Shown here one piece after another: positions 17,099 through 25,346 of a stretch of 64,000 nt of DNA (its first letter is position 1; each line of letters opens with the position of its first letter). The DNA lies in contig NZ_CP091851.1 in the NCBI RefSeq assembly GCF_022059845.1, positions 1,116,001-1,180,000 of the forward strand, read 5' to 3'. Source of the stretch: Terrirubrum flagellatum. Its GTDB lineage: Bacteria > Pseudomonadota > Alphaproteobacteria > Rhizobiales > Beijerinckiaceae. The position numbers and the translations under genes were made by a program. Under the pieces are notes generated by a model. That model saw only the letters and a list, made by a program, of their open reading frames with translations, searched no databases and had not been told where the DNA came from.

Positions 17099-18961
17099 AT
17101 TCCCGCCTATCGCTCCCGCACCACGACCCATGGCCGCAACATGGCCGGCGCCCGCGGCCTGTGGCGCGCCACCGGCATGAAGGACGAGGATTTCGGCAAG
17201 CCGATCATCGCAGTCGTCAACTCCTTCACCCAGTTCGTGCCGGGCCATGTCCATCTCAAGGATCTCGGCCAGCTTGTGGCGCGCGAGATCGAGAAGGCCG
17301 GCGGCGTCGCCAAGGAGTTCAACACCATCGCCGTCGATGATGGCATCGCCATGGGCCATGACGGCATGCTCTACAGCTTGCCGTCGCGCGAGATTATCGC
17401 GGATTCCGTCGAGTACATGGCGAACGCCCATTGCGTGGACGGCCTCGTCTGCATCTCCAATTGCGACAAGATCACGCCCGGCATGCTGATGGCTGCGTTG
17501 CGGCTCAATTTGCCGACCGTGTTCGTCTCGGGTGGGCCGATGGAGGCGGGCAAAGTCAATCTCAAGGGCAAGCTGAAGGCGGTCGATCTCGTCGACGCGA
17601 TGGTCGCCGCTGTCGATGACAGCTACACCGAAGAGGAAGTGAAGGCCTTCGAGCGCTCGGCCTGCCCGACCTGCGGCTCATGCTCCGGCATGTTCACGGC
17701 GAATTCGATGAACTGCCTGACCGAAGCGCTTGGTCTTGCGCTCCCCGGCAACGGCACGGTGCTCGCGACGCACGCCGACCGCAAGCGGCTCTTCGTCGAA
17801 GCCGGCCATCTCGTGGTTGATCTGGTGAAGCGCTATTACGAGCAGGACGACGCCTCTGTCCTGCCGCGCAACATCGCGACGTTCGACGCGTTCGAGAACG
17901 CGATGACGCTCGACATCGCCATGGGCGGCTCGACCAACACCGTGCTGCATCTGCTCGCCGCCGCGCATGAAGCGGAAGTGCCCTTCACCATGAAGGATAT
18001 CGACCGGCTGTCGCGCCGTGTTCCCGTGCTGTGCAAGGTCGCGCCGGCGAAGTCCGACGTGCATATCGAGGATGTGCATCGCGCCGGCGGGATCATGGCG
18101 ATCCTCGGCGAACTCGATCGGGCTGGCCTTATCCATGCCGAATGCGGCAGCGTGCATAGCGCGACGATGAGCGAGGCGCTGGCGCGATGGGACATCACGC
18201 TGACCGGCAGCGAGACGGTGAAGACCTTCTATCGCGCGGCGCCGGGCGGCGTGCCGACGCAAACACCCTTTAGTCAGTCGCGTCAGTGGGAGGAGCTTGA
18301 TCTCGATCGTGAGGCGGGCGTCATCCGCGCGAAGGAGCACGCCTTTTCCAGGGATGGCGGCCTCGCTGTTCTCTACGGCAATCTCGCGGAGCAGGGCTGC
18401 ATCGTGAAGACGGCCGGCGTCGACGAGAGCATCCTGAAGTTCAACGGCCCGGCGCGCGTCTTCGAAAGTCAGGACGATGCGGTGAAGGGCATCCTGAATG
18501 GCGGCGTGAAGGCCGGCGACATCGTGCTGATCCGCTACGAAGGTCCGCGCGGTGGTCCGGGCATGCAGGAGATGCTGTATCCGACGAGCTATCTCAAGGG
18601 CAAAGGGCTCGGAAAGACCTGCGCGCTCGTCACCGATGGTCGTTTCTCCGGCGGCTCCTCGGGCCTCTCGATTGGTCATGTCTCGCCGGAAGCGGCCGCG
18701 GGTGGTCTGATCGCGCTGGTCGAGGAAGGCGATCACATCGAGATTGATATTCCGGCGCGGCGCATCCATCTCGCGGTGGCGCAGGATGAACTCGATCGTC
18801 GTCAGGCGGCGATGAAGGCGAAGGGCAAGCGCGCGTTCAAGCCGGCGCAGCGCGATCGAAAGGTTTCCGCTGCGCTGCAGGCCTATGCGGCGCTGACCAC
18901 AAGCGCGGCGCAGGGCGCGGTGCGCGACGTCAGCGGCTTCATAGATCACGCCGCGCTTTGA
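17099..18961 (+). CDS. ilvD: Dihydroxy-acid dehydratase, apparent ATT start
   Basis: IlvD converts 2,3-dihydroxy-isovalerate and -methylvalerate to 2-keto acids in valine/isoleucine synthesis. The cluster motifs [15 protein letters not shown] and [17 protein letters not shown] and the C-terminal [19 protein letters not shown] are intact. The family N-terminus ([20 protein letters not shown]) begins upstream of the first ATG (17141). In that frame the codon in the usual Met position is ATT at 17099, preceded by GAGGA (17088-17092) at a 6-nt spacing. An in-frame stop lies at 17072-17074, with no ATG, GTG or TTG between. ATT is therefore the most likely start, giving 620 residues. The stop codon lies inside a hairpin at 18951-18981. 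Confidence 0.85.
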   Translation: MPAYRSRTTTHGRNMAGARGLWRATGMKDEDFGKPIIAVVNSFTQFVPGHVHLKDLGQLVAREIEKAGGVAKEFNTIAVDDGIAMGHDGMLYSLPSREIIADSVEYMANAHCVDGLVCISNCDKITPGMLMAALRLNLPTVFVSGGPMEAGKVNLKGKLKAVDLVDAMVAAVDDSYTEEEVKAFERSACPTCGSCSGMFTANSMNCLTEALGLALPGNGTVLATHADRKRLFVEAGHLVVDLVKRYYEQDDASVLPRNIATFDAFENAMTLDIAMGGSTNTVLHLLAAAHEAEVPFTMKDIDRLSRRVPVLCKVAPAKSDVHIEDVHRAGGIMAILGELDRAGLIHAECGSVHSATMSEALARWDITLTGSETVKTFYRAAPGGVPTQTPFSQSRQWEELDLDREAGVIRAKEHAFSRDGGLAVLYGNLAEQGCIVKTAGVDESILKFNGPARVFESQDDAVKGILNGGVKAGDIVLIRYEGPRGGPGMQEMLYPTSYLKGKGLGKTCALVTDGRFSGGSSGLSIGHVSPEAAAGGLIALVEEGDHIEIDIPARRIHLAVAQDELDRRQAAMKAKGKRAFKPAQRDRKVSAALQAYAALTTSAAQGAVRDVSGFIDHAAL

Positions 18962-19057
18962 TTGAATCAATCAAAGCGCGGGAACGTGATCGATTTCCAA
19001 TATTTAGAGCATGGCTCTTGCGAAAAACCGGTTTCCACTTTTTCGCGCCATGCTCTA
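18951..19057 (-). repeat. Hyphomicrobiales-type palindromic intergenic repeat, copy 2 (inverted)
   Basis: Read on the minus strand this copy matches the 13888-13991 repeat (TAGAGCATGGCGCGAAAAAG, AACCGGTTTTTCGC, CATGCTCTA, then CGATCACGT and the TTTGATTG hairpin). The plus-strand 5' end is a near-perfect hairpin, CCGCGCTTTGATTGA-A-TCAATCAAAGCGCGG (18951-18981). That hairpin contains the ilvD stop codon and can act as a terminator. The other end of the repeat supplies the stop codon of the convergent mscS-like gene. Confidence 0.8.
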
Positions 19058-21061
19058 AGCGATCGCGGCTGAGGCGGGCGGAGCCGCTTCGCGCGGCTTC
19101 TCGTCGATCATCCCCGCAAACGATGAAGACTGCTGCAGTACGACGGTCTGCGCGCTTTCGGCGAAACGGATGCCGGCGTCGCGCAGCCGCTGCTCGATCA
19201 GTTTGAAGGCGGCGGCGCGCACATCAAACTGCTTGCCTGGCGTCGTCTCGAATTTGCAGCGGAAGATCTTCACGCCGGGATCGATGCGATAGATTTTCCC
19301 CTTGAGCGGCTCACGCATTTGCGGACCGATTTCGGGGTCTTCCATCATCTCTTCACCGACTTTCTTGATCAGCTTGCGGATCTGCTCGCTGTCGACGGAG
19401 ATCGGCAGCGGCAGGTTAAATTTCTCCACGACCCAGTCGCGCGAATTGTTGCGCACAGTGCCGAGCGATCCATAGGGCACGAAGTGTAGCGGGCCGTTGT
19501 GATGGCGCAACGCGACGGTGCGCAAGGTGATGCGCTCGACCGTGCCCTTGGTGCTCGATCCGCTCTCGATATATTCGCCTACGCGGAACACGTCTTCAGC
19601 GAGATAGAAGAAGCCCGAGATGACGTCGCGCACGAGCGCCTGGGCGCCGAAGCCGACCGCGATGCCAAGCACGCCAGCGCCAGCGAGCAGCGGCGTGATC
19701 TCGACGCCGATCGCCCACAGCGCGGACAGGACGAGAAGCACCGCAAGCACGACCGCCGCCGTCATCCGCAGAATGGGCAGCAGGGTCAGAAGGCGGGCGT
19801 TGGGCCCGGGCTCATCGAGAGAAGCGAGCGGCCCGATCTGCTTCAGCCGGTGATCGATCCTGGTGCGGATCGCGACCCAGGCGACATTCGTCAGCAACAC
19901 GAGCGCGAGCACTTCCAGCAGCTTGAACCCGAAGCGCACGATCGGAATGTCGCTCATCGCCAGCGCTTCGAGCGGAAGATCAAGCGCGATGGCGCAGGCG
20001 GCGAGACCGACCAGCACAACGATGAGGCGCGCAAGAGCCAGAGCGCCGCCGGCGATGATCGTCGGATCGATTGCGTCGCTTGTCGCAGCCGGTTGATCCG
20101 GGGTCGCCTCGATCCTGTCCTTCCAAAATGAGAAGATGAAGGGCCGCAACGCGATCTGGCAGGCGATGACCGTAAGCACAATCGCGACAATCGCCGCAGC
20201 CTTCGCGCCCGCCACGATCCACAACACGTAGGTCGCGAGCACGAGGAACGCTGCAAGGAAGTGTTTGGGGAAGGCCGGTATGCGACGCTTATGGCCGGAT
20301 TGGAACGCGGTCTTGCGGCCTCTCAGCCCGATCGCTGCGGCGATCAGCAGGATCGCCGCAGCAAGCGTGACCGCGAAGAGCCGCAGCGCGCTAGCCGCAT
20401 GAGGCGCGCTGAACGTGCGTTCGAGCAGATCGGACACGAGGCTGCCGGTCGCCGCGATCGCGGCGAGAGCGCCAACTATGATCATGATCCAGGCCGCTTT
20501 GCGCGTCGACATCGCGATCAATCGAAGCGAAGGCGGTCGTGGCGAGACGAGAGTGAAGGTCACGACGAGCGCGGCGCGGATCGCAACGATGATGAGTGTG
20601 GCCGTCACCACGATTTCGTGCACGCCAGGCGGCCAGGTGAATGCGGCCGAGGCGCCGATCGTCGCAACCGTGAAAATGACGAGTGCGAAAACAACGATCC
20701 AGAATCGTCGCACAGCGAGAATAGCGGCCTGTCGCGGACTTGCGACAGGCGACGCTTCGATCGCGCGCAGCGGCGGATAGGCGAAAGTCCAATAGTACCA
20801 TTCGGCGCCGCAACCGATCATCAGCAAAATGAGCAGATAGGTCGCGGCGCGCACGCCGTCGCCGCTCATCAGCGCGCTGCTGGCGCTTGCGCCGAGCGCG
20901 TCGAATTCGCGCCGCGCCATGGCGAAATCAGCGATGAAGGAGGCGATGCGCGCCTTGCTGTGGGCGAGCACACCCATGGTCATTCCGGCGTCGGCGGCGT
21001 GGGCGGACGACGCTGCAAGAGTCGCGCCGACGATAAGCGTGAGATGTTTCATCGTACTCAT
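19055..21061 (-). CDS. Mechanosensitive ion channel, MscS family
   Basis: This 668-residue membrane protein has a signal-like N-terminus (MKHLTLIVGATLAASSAHA), multiple membrane segments in the first about 430 residues, then the MscS core. The core shows the pore helix GVLGIAVGFGAQALVRDVISG, the beta domain (FRVGEYIESGSSTKGTVERI, FVPYGSLGTVRNNSRDW) and the alpha/beta domain to the end. Such channels open on membrane tension and release solutes in hypo-osmotic shock. Its ATG overlaps the stop of the upstream 2Fe-2S gene (ATGA, 21058-21061), so the two are co-translated. Its stop codon lies in the palindromic repeat shared with ilvD. Confidence 0.88.
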   Translation of the reverse strand: MSTMKHLTLIVGATLAASSAHAADAGMTMGVLAHSKARIASFIADFAMARREFDALGASASSALMSGDGVRAATYLLILLMIGCGAEWYYWTFAYPPLRAIEASPVASPRQAAILAVRRFWIVVFALVIFTVATIGASAAFTWPPGVHEIVVTATLIIVAIRAALVVTFTLVSPRPPSLRLIAMSTRKAAWIMIIVGALAAIAATGSLVSDLLERTFSAPHAASALRLFAVTLAAAILLIAAAIGLRGRKTAFQSGHKRRIPAFPKHFLAAFLVLATYVLWIVAGAKAAAIVAIVLTVIACQIALRPFIFSFWKDRIEATPDQPAATSDAIDPTIIAGGALALARLIVVLVGLAACAIALDLPLEALAMSDIPIVRFGFKLLEVLALVLLTNVAWVAIRTRIDHRLKQIGPLASLDEPGPNARLLTLLPILRMTAAVVLAVLLVLSALWAIGVEITPLLAGAGVLGIAVGFGAQALVRDVISGFFYLAEDVFRVGEYIESGSSTKGTVERITLRTVALRHHNGPLHFVPYGSLGTVRNNSRDWVVEKFNLPLPISVDSEQIRKLIKKVGEEMMEDPEIGPQMREPLKGKIYRIDPGVKIFRCKFETTPGKQFDVRAAAFKLIEQRLRDAGIRFAESAQTVVLQQSSSFAGMIDEKPREAAPPASAAIA

Positions 21062-22203
21062 GCCGGCTGCTCCGCCGCGGCGTCGAGACCATGTTCATGC
21101 AGGCGGTGCTCTTCTTCCCATCGCATGGGATCGCGCGCCGCGTCGGCGTCCGCATAGGCCGGCAGCAGGCGCGTCACCATCAATCCGCCGCCGAGCACGC
21201 GCGCCTTGCAGGCGAGCCGCACGTCAGGCGCCGCATCGAGGCGCGCAAGCATCCGTCGCTCGGTTTCATCGACGCGGTTCAGCAGGTTCGCGGTTCCGCT
21301 CACGCGCACGCGGCATGTGCCGCAGCGGCCGCGTCCCGAGCAGACATGCGCATGCGGGACCCTGTTCAACAGACTCAATTCAAGAATAGACAGACCACGC
21401 CGCCCGGTTGCGATCTCGCCGGTGTCATAGACGATGCTGACCGGCTTCATCCGGTTCGCGACGATGCGTGCGCACAGGATGAACACGGCCAGCGTGAGCA
21501 ACGCGGCGTAGATCGTCAGCACATTGCTCTGAATCTCGGCGAGCCGCTGCGCCACGCTGCTCGCCCGTCCGACATTGGCAGTGATCTCGGCTTTCCAGGC
21601 GGGATCGGAGGCGAGCTTCGCCAGCACCTCCTTGCCCGATTCCGCGAAGCCGATGAGCGACAGGAGCGGCACGATGAAAAGAAGCGGCAGCAGCAGGCCG
21701 CCGATTTTCCGCCAGGCGGGCTTCAGCACCAGCCAGGAATAAAGCCCGAGCGCGCCATGGATCCAGACCGCGACGACCGCGAGGAGCTGCTGGAAAGCGT
21801 AAAAGGGCGCATAGCTCCAGTAGAAGGCGAGGATGAAGCCGTAATCGCCGCTGAAGTCGCGCGTGAGCTCGCCCGTCACCCGCATCGCCAGGACATGGGT
21901 GATGAGGAGAGGCGGGACCGAGAGGCCTAGCGCGAGCTGCACCGCGTCGGTGCGGCTGAGCGCCAGGCTGCGGCGGGCTGCGATAGCATAGAGTCCTAGA
22001 AGCGCATGTATGACGGCGCTGGCGGCGAGGACGCGCTCGCCCCAAGGCGTCTGCCAGGGCCAGAGCAGCGTCGAGCACCAGCGCTGCATCGCTTCAAGGG
22101 AATGAAGCCCGAGGATCAGATTGGAAAGATGGGCCGTCACGAAAGCCAGCAGCGCCAGCCCGGAGACGAGGCGAACTGTGCGCAGCAGGGAATCGAGCGG
22201 CAT
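21058..22203 (-). CDS. Membrane protein with C-terminal 2Fe-2S ferredoxin domain
   Basis: About six hydrophobic segments in the first about 270 residues (VRLVSGLALLAFVTAHLSN and following), with several histidines inside helices as in b-type haem proteins, precede a plant-type 2Fe-2S ferredoxin domain. Its ligands are visible as HVCSGRGRCGTC and a later LACKA. The arrangement resembles the N-terminal part of rhizobial ferredoxin-containing adenylate cyclases, but no cyclase domain follows. ATG 22203 (MPLDSLLRTVRLV) is preferred; the frame is open to 22326. It is translationally coupled to the MscS-like gene. An electron-transfer role is inferred; the partner is unknown. Confidence 0.7.
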   Translation of the reverse strand: MPLDSLLRTVRLVSGLALLAFVTAHLSNLILGLHSLEAMQRWCSTLLWPWQTPWGERVLAASAVIHALLGLYAIAARRSLALSRTDAVQLALGLSVPPLLITHVLAMRVTGELTRDFSGDYGFILAFYWSYAPFYAFQQLLAVVAVWIHGALGLYSWLVLKPAWRKIGGLLLPLLFIVPLLSLIGFAESGKEVLAKLASDPAWKAEITANVGRASSVAQRLAEIQSNVLTIYAALLTLAVFILCARIVANRMKPVSIVYDTGEIATGRRGLSILELSLLNRVPHAHVCSGRGRCGTCRVRVSGTANLLNRVDETERRMLARLDAAPDVRLACKARVLGGGLMVTRLLPAYADADAARDPMRWEEEHRLHEHGLDAAAEQPA

Positions 22204-22372
22204 TTCCGAGGCTTCCGTCCAGCGACTATAGAGGGCGGGGGAAGGCTGAAAAGGGCTCAAACCAGCGATCGCCGGCGAGCGGGCGGCGGATGGCTGATTT
22301 GTGACCCCGCCGTGAAGACTTGCCATCGCGTTGCCCAGGCTTCATCCCTGCGGCGCTGTTCCAGGACCCGAC

Positions 22373-24307
22373 ATGCTGCTGCGCAACTCCAGCCTCCTCG
22401 ACTCCATCGCGACGCCCGCCGATCTCCGGGCCATGGATGAAGGGCTGTTGCCCGAAGTGGCTGACGATCTCCGGCGCGAACTGGTCAACGCCGTCTCGGT
22501 CACGGGCGGGCATCTCGGCGCGAGCCTCGGCGTGGTCGAGCTGACGGTCGCCCTTCACTACGTTTTCGATACGCCAAGAGACCGGCTGATCTGGGACGTC
22601 GGCCACCAGGCCTATGGCCACAAGATCTTGACCGGGCGGCGCGATCGCATCCGCACCATCCGGCAGGAGGGCGGGCTGTCAGGGTTCACCAAGAGGTCAG
22701 AAAGCGAATACGACCCGTTCGGCGCCGCCCATTCCTCGACATCGATCTCGGCTGGTCTCGGCATGGCCGTCGCCCGCGATCTGTCGGGGGCCAAGAACCA
22801 CGTCGTGGCGGTGATTGGCGATGGCGCGATGTCCGCCGGTCTCGCCTATGAGGCGATGAACAATGCTGGCGCTGGCGATGCGCGGTTGATCGTGATCCTC
22901 AACGATAATGACATGTCGATCGCGCCGCCGGTCGGCGCCATGTCCGCTTATCTCTCTCGGCTTTTATCGAACCGCACCGTGCTCACCATGCGCGACATCG
23001 GCAAACAGGTTGCGGCGAAACTCTCGAGTCGTCTCGACCGCACATTGTCGAGCGCGGTGCGCCATGCGCGCGGCTTCATCACCGGCGGCACGCTCTTCGA
23101 GGAGATGGGTTTCTATTATGTTGGGCCGATCGACGGGCATGATCTCAATCATCTGCTGCCGGTCCTGAGGAATGTCCGCGACGCCCATATCGGCCCGGTG
23201 CTGGTCCATGTCGTGACCAGGAAGGGCAAGGGCTATGCGCCCGCTGAGGCGAGCGCCGACAAATATCACGGCGTCAGCAAGTTCGACGTGGTCACCGGCG
23301 TGCAGGCGAAGAGCAAGGCGAAGGCGCCGAGCTATACGCGCGTGTTCGCTGACAGCCTAATCGCCGCGGCTCGAAATGACGAGAAAATCGTCGCGGTGAC
23401 TGCGGCGATGCCGTCAGGCACCGGGCTCGATCTGTTCGCGAAGGAATTTCCCAGGCGCACGTTTGATGTCGGCATCGCAGAGCAGCATGCAGTGACGTTC
23501 GCGGCGGGCATGGCTGCTGAAGGCTACAAGCCGTTCTGCGCGATCTACTCAACCTTCTTGCAGCGCGCCTATGATCAGGTCGTGCATGACGTCGCGATCC
23601 AGAATCTGCCAGTGCGCTTCGCTATCGATCGCGCGGGTCTCGTCGGCGCCGATGGCGCAACTCATGCGGGATCATTCGATATCGGCTATCTCGGCGCGTT
23701 GCCGAACATGATGGTGATGGCCGCCGCAGATGAGTGCGAGCTTGCGCGCATGGTGGCGACATCAGTCGCCCATGATTCCGGCCCGATCGCCTTCCGCTAT
23801 CCCCGCGGCGAGGGAAATGGCGCGTCAATGATGGACGCGGCGACGCCGCTCGAAATCGGCAAGGGTCGCATCGTGCGACAGGGAACGAGCGTGGCATTGC
23901 TGTCGTTTGGCTCACGCCTTGGCGAATGCCTCAAGGCTGCCGATGAACTCGCCAGTCGCGGCCTCTCAACCACCGTTGCCGATGCGCGCTTCGCCAAGCC
24001 GCTCGATCATGCGTTGATCGAAAAACTGGCGCGCAATCACGATGTTCTCCTCACGGTGGAGGAGGGCGCTGTCGGCGGCTTCGGCTCGTTCGTGATGAAG
24101 CATCTGTCCGATGCGGGACTGCTCGACGGCGGTCTGCGCTTCCGCATGATGACGCTTCCCGACGCGTTCCAGGATCATGGCGATCCCGAGCGCATGTATG
24201 CGGCGGCCGGTCTCGATGCGCGTGGCATCGTCGTAAAGGTGATGGCGGCCCTGCCTGGCTTCGCCGCCGCCGACTCCGGCCACGCTTCCGGACGGCGCAG
24301 CGAATAG
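22373..24307 (+). CDS. dxs: 1-deoxy-D-xylulose-5-phosphate synthase
   Basis: Dxs condenses pyruvate and glyceraldehyde-3-phosphate in the first step of the MEP isoprenoid pathway, using thiamine diphosphate. The thiamine-binding [18 protein letters not shown]...NDN motif is visible, as are [36 protein letters not shown] and, in the transketolase domain, [20 protein letters not shown] 22373 is chosen for AGGA at 22363-22366 and the family N-terminus ([11 protein letters not shown]); this gives 644 residues, a normal length. The gene is divergent from the 2Fe-2S protein and its stop is 39 bp before the tRNA-Leu gene. Confidence 0.96.
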   Translation: MLLRNSSLLDSIATPADLRAMDEGLLPEVADDLRRELVNAVSVTGGHLGASLGVVELTVALHYVFDTPRDRLIWDVGHQAYGHKILTGRRDRIRTIRQEGGLSGFTKRSESEYDPFGAAHSSTSISAGLGMAVARDLSGAKNHVVAVIGDGAMSAGLAYEAMNNAGAGDARLIVILNDNDMSIAPPVGAMSAYLSRLLSNRTVLTMRDIGKQVAAKLSSRLDRTLSSAVRHARGFITGGTLFEEMGFYYVGPIDGHDLNHLLPVLRNVRDAHIGPVLVHVVTRKGKGYAPAEASADKYHGVSKFDVVTGVQAKSKAKAPSYTRVFADSLIAAARNDEKIVAVTAAMPSGTGLDLFAKEFPRRTFDVGIAEQHAVTFAAGMAAEGYKPFCAIYSTFLQRAYDQVVHDVAIQNLPVRFAIDRAGLVGADGATHAGSFDIGYLGALPNMMVMAAADECELARMVATSVAHDSGPIAFRYPRGEGNGASMMDAATPLEIGKGRIVRQGTSVALLSFGSRLGECLKAADELASRGLSTTVADARFAKPLDHALIEKLARNHDVLLTVEEGAVGGFGSFVMKHLSDAGLLDGGLRFRMMTLPDAFQDHGDPERMYAAAGLDARGIVVKVMAALPGFAAADSGHASGRRSE

Positions 24308-24309
24308 CC

Positions 24310-24339
24310 TTGACGATCTTTTCCGCCGCCTCGTAGATG
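24310..24339 (+). promoter_or_regulatory. Likely promoter of tRNA-Leu(UAA)
   Basis: TTGACG (24310-24315) and TAGATG (24334-24339) are separated by 18 bp and end 7 bp before the mature tRNA 5' end. The fit to a sigma-70 promoter is good at -35 and fair at -10. Confidence 0.5.
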
Positions 24340-24381
24340 GCGGGGCGCGGGCGTGGCGAAATTGGTAGACGCATCGGACTT

Positions 24382-24584
24382 AAAACATTTGAGTGCTCCC
24401 GGGGAAACCCGGGATGCAGAACCGCTCAAAATCGGGGAACCCTGTGAAATGGCGATCCCGAGCCAAGCCCCTTCCGGGGAAGGTGTAGAGACTAGACGGG
24501 CGGCGCCTACAGCTCACAGCCAGGGTGAAGGGATAGTCCAGACCACGAACGCCTCGCGGCGGCGGCGAAAGCCGAAGTGGTACG
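24382..24584 (+). ncRNA. Group I intron (IC3-like) in the tRNA-Leu(UAA) anticodon loop
   Basis: The 203-nt intron follows exon 1 ending CTT and ends in G before AAAATCCG, as group I rules demand. P1 pairs exon ACUU with intron GAGU, giving the U-G pair at the splice site. The core elements are recognisable: CGGGGAACCC...GATCCCGAGCCAAGCC (P4-P6 side), GGTGTAGAGACTAGACGGG (P3/P8/P7) and GATAGTCCA (P7 3' strand, pairing ACTA with TAGT). The site and core match the classic cyanobacterial tRNA-Leu(UAA) intron. No homing endonuclease is encoded. Confidence 0.9.
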
Positions 24585-24608
24585 AAAATCCGTAGGGCCG
24601 TAAGGTCC

Positions 24609-24638
24609 GTGGGGGTTCGAGTCCCCCCGCCCGCACCA
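24609..24638 (+). repeat. attL: tRNA-Leu 3' end
   Basis: The 30-bp T-arm to CCA sequence GTGGGGGTT-CGAG-TCCCCCCGCCCGCACCA recurs at 39460-39489 with 27 of 30 positions identical, including an unbroken 17-bp core ending in CACCA. Confidence 0.85.
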
Positions 24639-24755
24639 GACCTGCGCATTAAGTAGCTGAAATATATATGTTATTTATCTCTCTCTCAAGGCGGCCCAAG
24701 GCTCGGCCCTAGGCGAAAAGGCGGTTGCCAGAGCAGGAATGCAAGCGGTCCGCAC

Positions 24756-24983
24756 TCATTTGGCCTCTTGGGAAGTCCCCTCTTTGGCCTCGACAGATGA
24801 ATTCAGAATCGCTTCCGGGCTGACGCTCGCTACGTCGATGCCCCGCGCTCGCGCGATAATGCCGAGCACATTGGCGATGTGACCCGCGTCGCCAGTTTCG
24901 AGCGCATCCTCAAGCAAGATGAGCTGCGACTCAGGCGTCGTGAAATGGTCATCGATGTTCCAAACTTCGGTTTTGACTGCCAT
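24756..24983 (-). CDS. Truncated HigA-like addiction-module antidote
   Basis: This 75-residue protein resembles the N-terminal half of the putative addiction module antidote family (COG3636-like): WNIDDHFTTPESQLILLEDALETGD followed by NVLGIIARARGI. In the family the next residues form the helix-turn-helix (S-x-I-A-x-x-x-G-L-S-R-E-x-L-Y). Here the sequence turns into DVASVSPEAILNSSVEAKEG and that motif is missing. No RelE/HigB toxin gene is adjacent. It is probably a remnant antitoxin, located just inside the left attachment site. Confidence 0.5.
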   Translation of the reverse strand: MAVKTEVWNIDDHFTTPESQLILLEDALETGDAGHIANVLGIIARARGIDVASVSPEAILNSSVEAKEGTSQEAK

Positions 24984-25093
24984 CGCGATGTCCTAGCGGA
25001 TGTATCGGCGCGCTGGTCAGCTCAGCGCCAAAAGCTTGACCCCACCTGCCTCCTGTTCCTAGCTTCCGCTCGGAAGCGGCGAGGGATCGAACA

Positions 25094-25309
25094 GTGGCGA
25101 GACGCGAGACCTATACTGCAAAGGTAAAGTGCCATGGTTGCCAACAAGAGGGAACGGCAACGTTCAGTGAAAACGAAAATCCGGTCTATAGTCGTGGCAA
25201 ATTAGATCGCGACGTCGAGTCAGTCAGCGACGGCTTCGTTCTAAATCCAAAAACATCTCAAGGCATCGGCTGCACAAAATGCGGAAGCACTGATGTGAAA
25301 CAAGCATGA
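25094..25309 (+). CDS. Small zinc-ribbon-like protein
   Basis: The protein has 71 residues with two Cys pairs, CHGC near residue 13 and CTKC near residue 59, as in a zinc ribbon. The start is GTG 25094 (MARRETYTAKVKCHGC). I do not recognise the family. It is convergent with the HEPN-motif gene and probably belongs to the accessory region of the element. Confidence 0.5.
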   Translation: MARRETYTAKVKCHGCQQEGTATFSENENPVYSRGKLDRDVESVSDGFVLNPKTSQGIGCTKCGSTDVKQA

Positions 25310-25346
25310 GACGAGTGCGGCAGGCCAACAGCTAAAGCCGCGTCCT

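Larger units (their letters stand above)
24347..24638 (+). tRNA. tRNA-Leu(UAA), interrupted by a group I intron
   Basis: Exon 1 is 24347-24381 and exon 2 is 24585-24638. Joined, they give an 89-nt class II tRNA. The acceptor stem GCGGGCG pairs with CGCCCGC, the D-arm is AAATTGGTAGACGC, the anticodon loop reads CTTAAAA (anticodon UAA), a long variable arm follows, the T-arm is GGGGGTTCGAGTCCCCC, and A-CCA is encoded. The intron lies between U34 and A35. The 3' 30 nt (24609-24638) double as the attachment site of the downstream element. Confidence 0.93.

Noticed and set aside
9991-18961. Recent duplication of ilvD
   Set aside because: The two dehydratases differ widely in sequence and N-terminus and belong to different branches of the IlvD/Edd family, so they are old paralogues.
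20261-21157. Plus-strand gene opposite the MscS-like gene
   Set aside because: It is Arg/Asp/Gly-rich with no domain; the minus-strand frame has clear MscS motifs and membrane segments.
24380-24649. Possible proteins encoded in the tRNA-Leu intron
   Set aside because: The frames run across exon and intron with no homing-endonuclease motif (LAGLIDADG, GIY-YIG, HNH); the RNA core explains the conservation.
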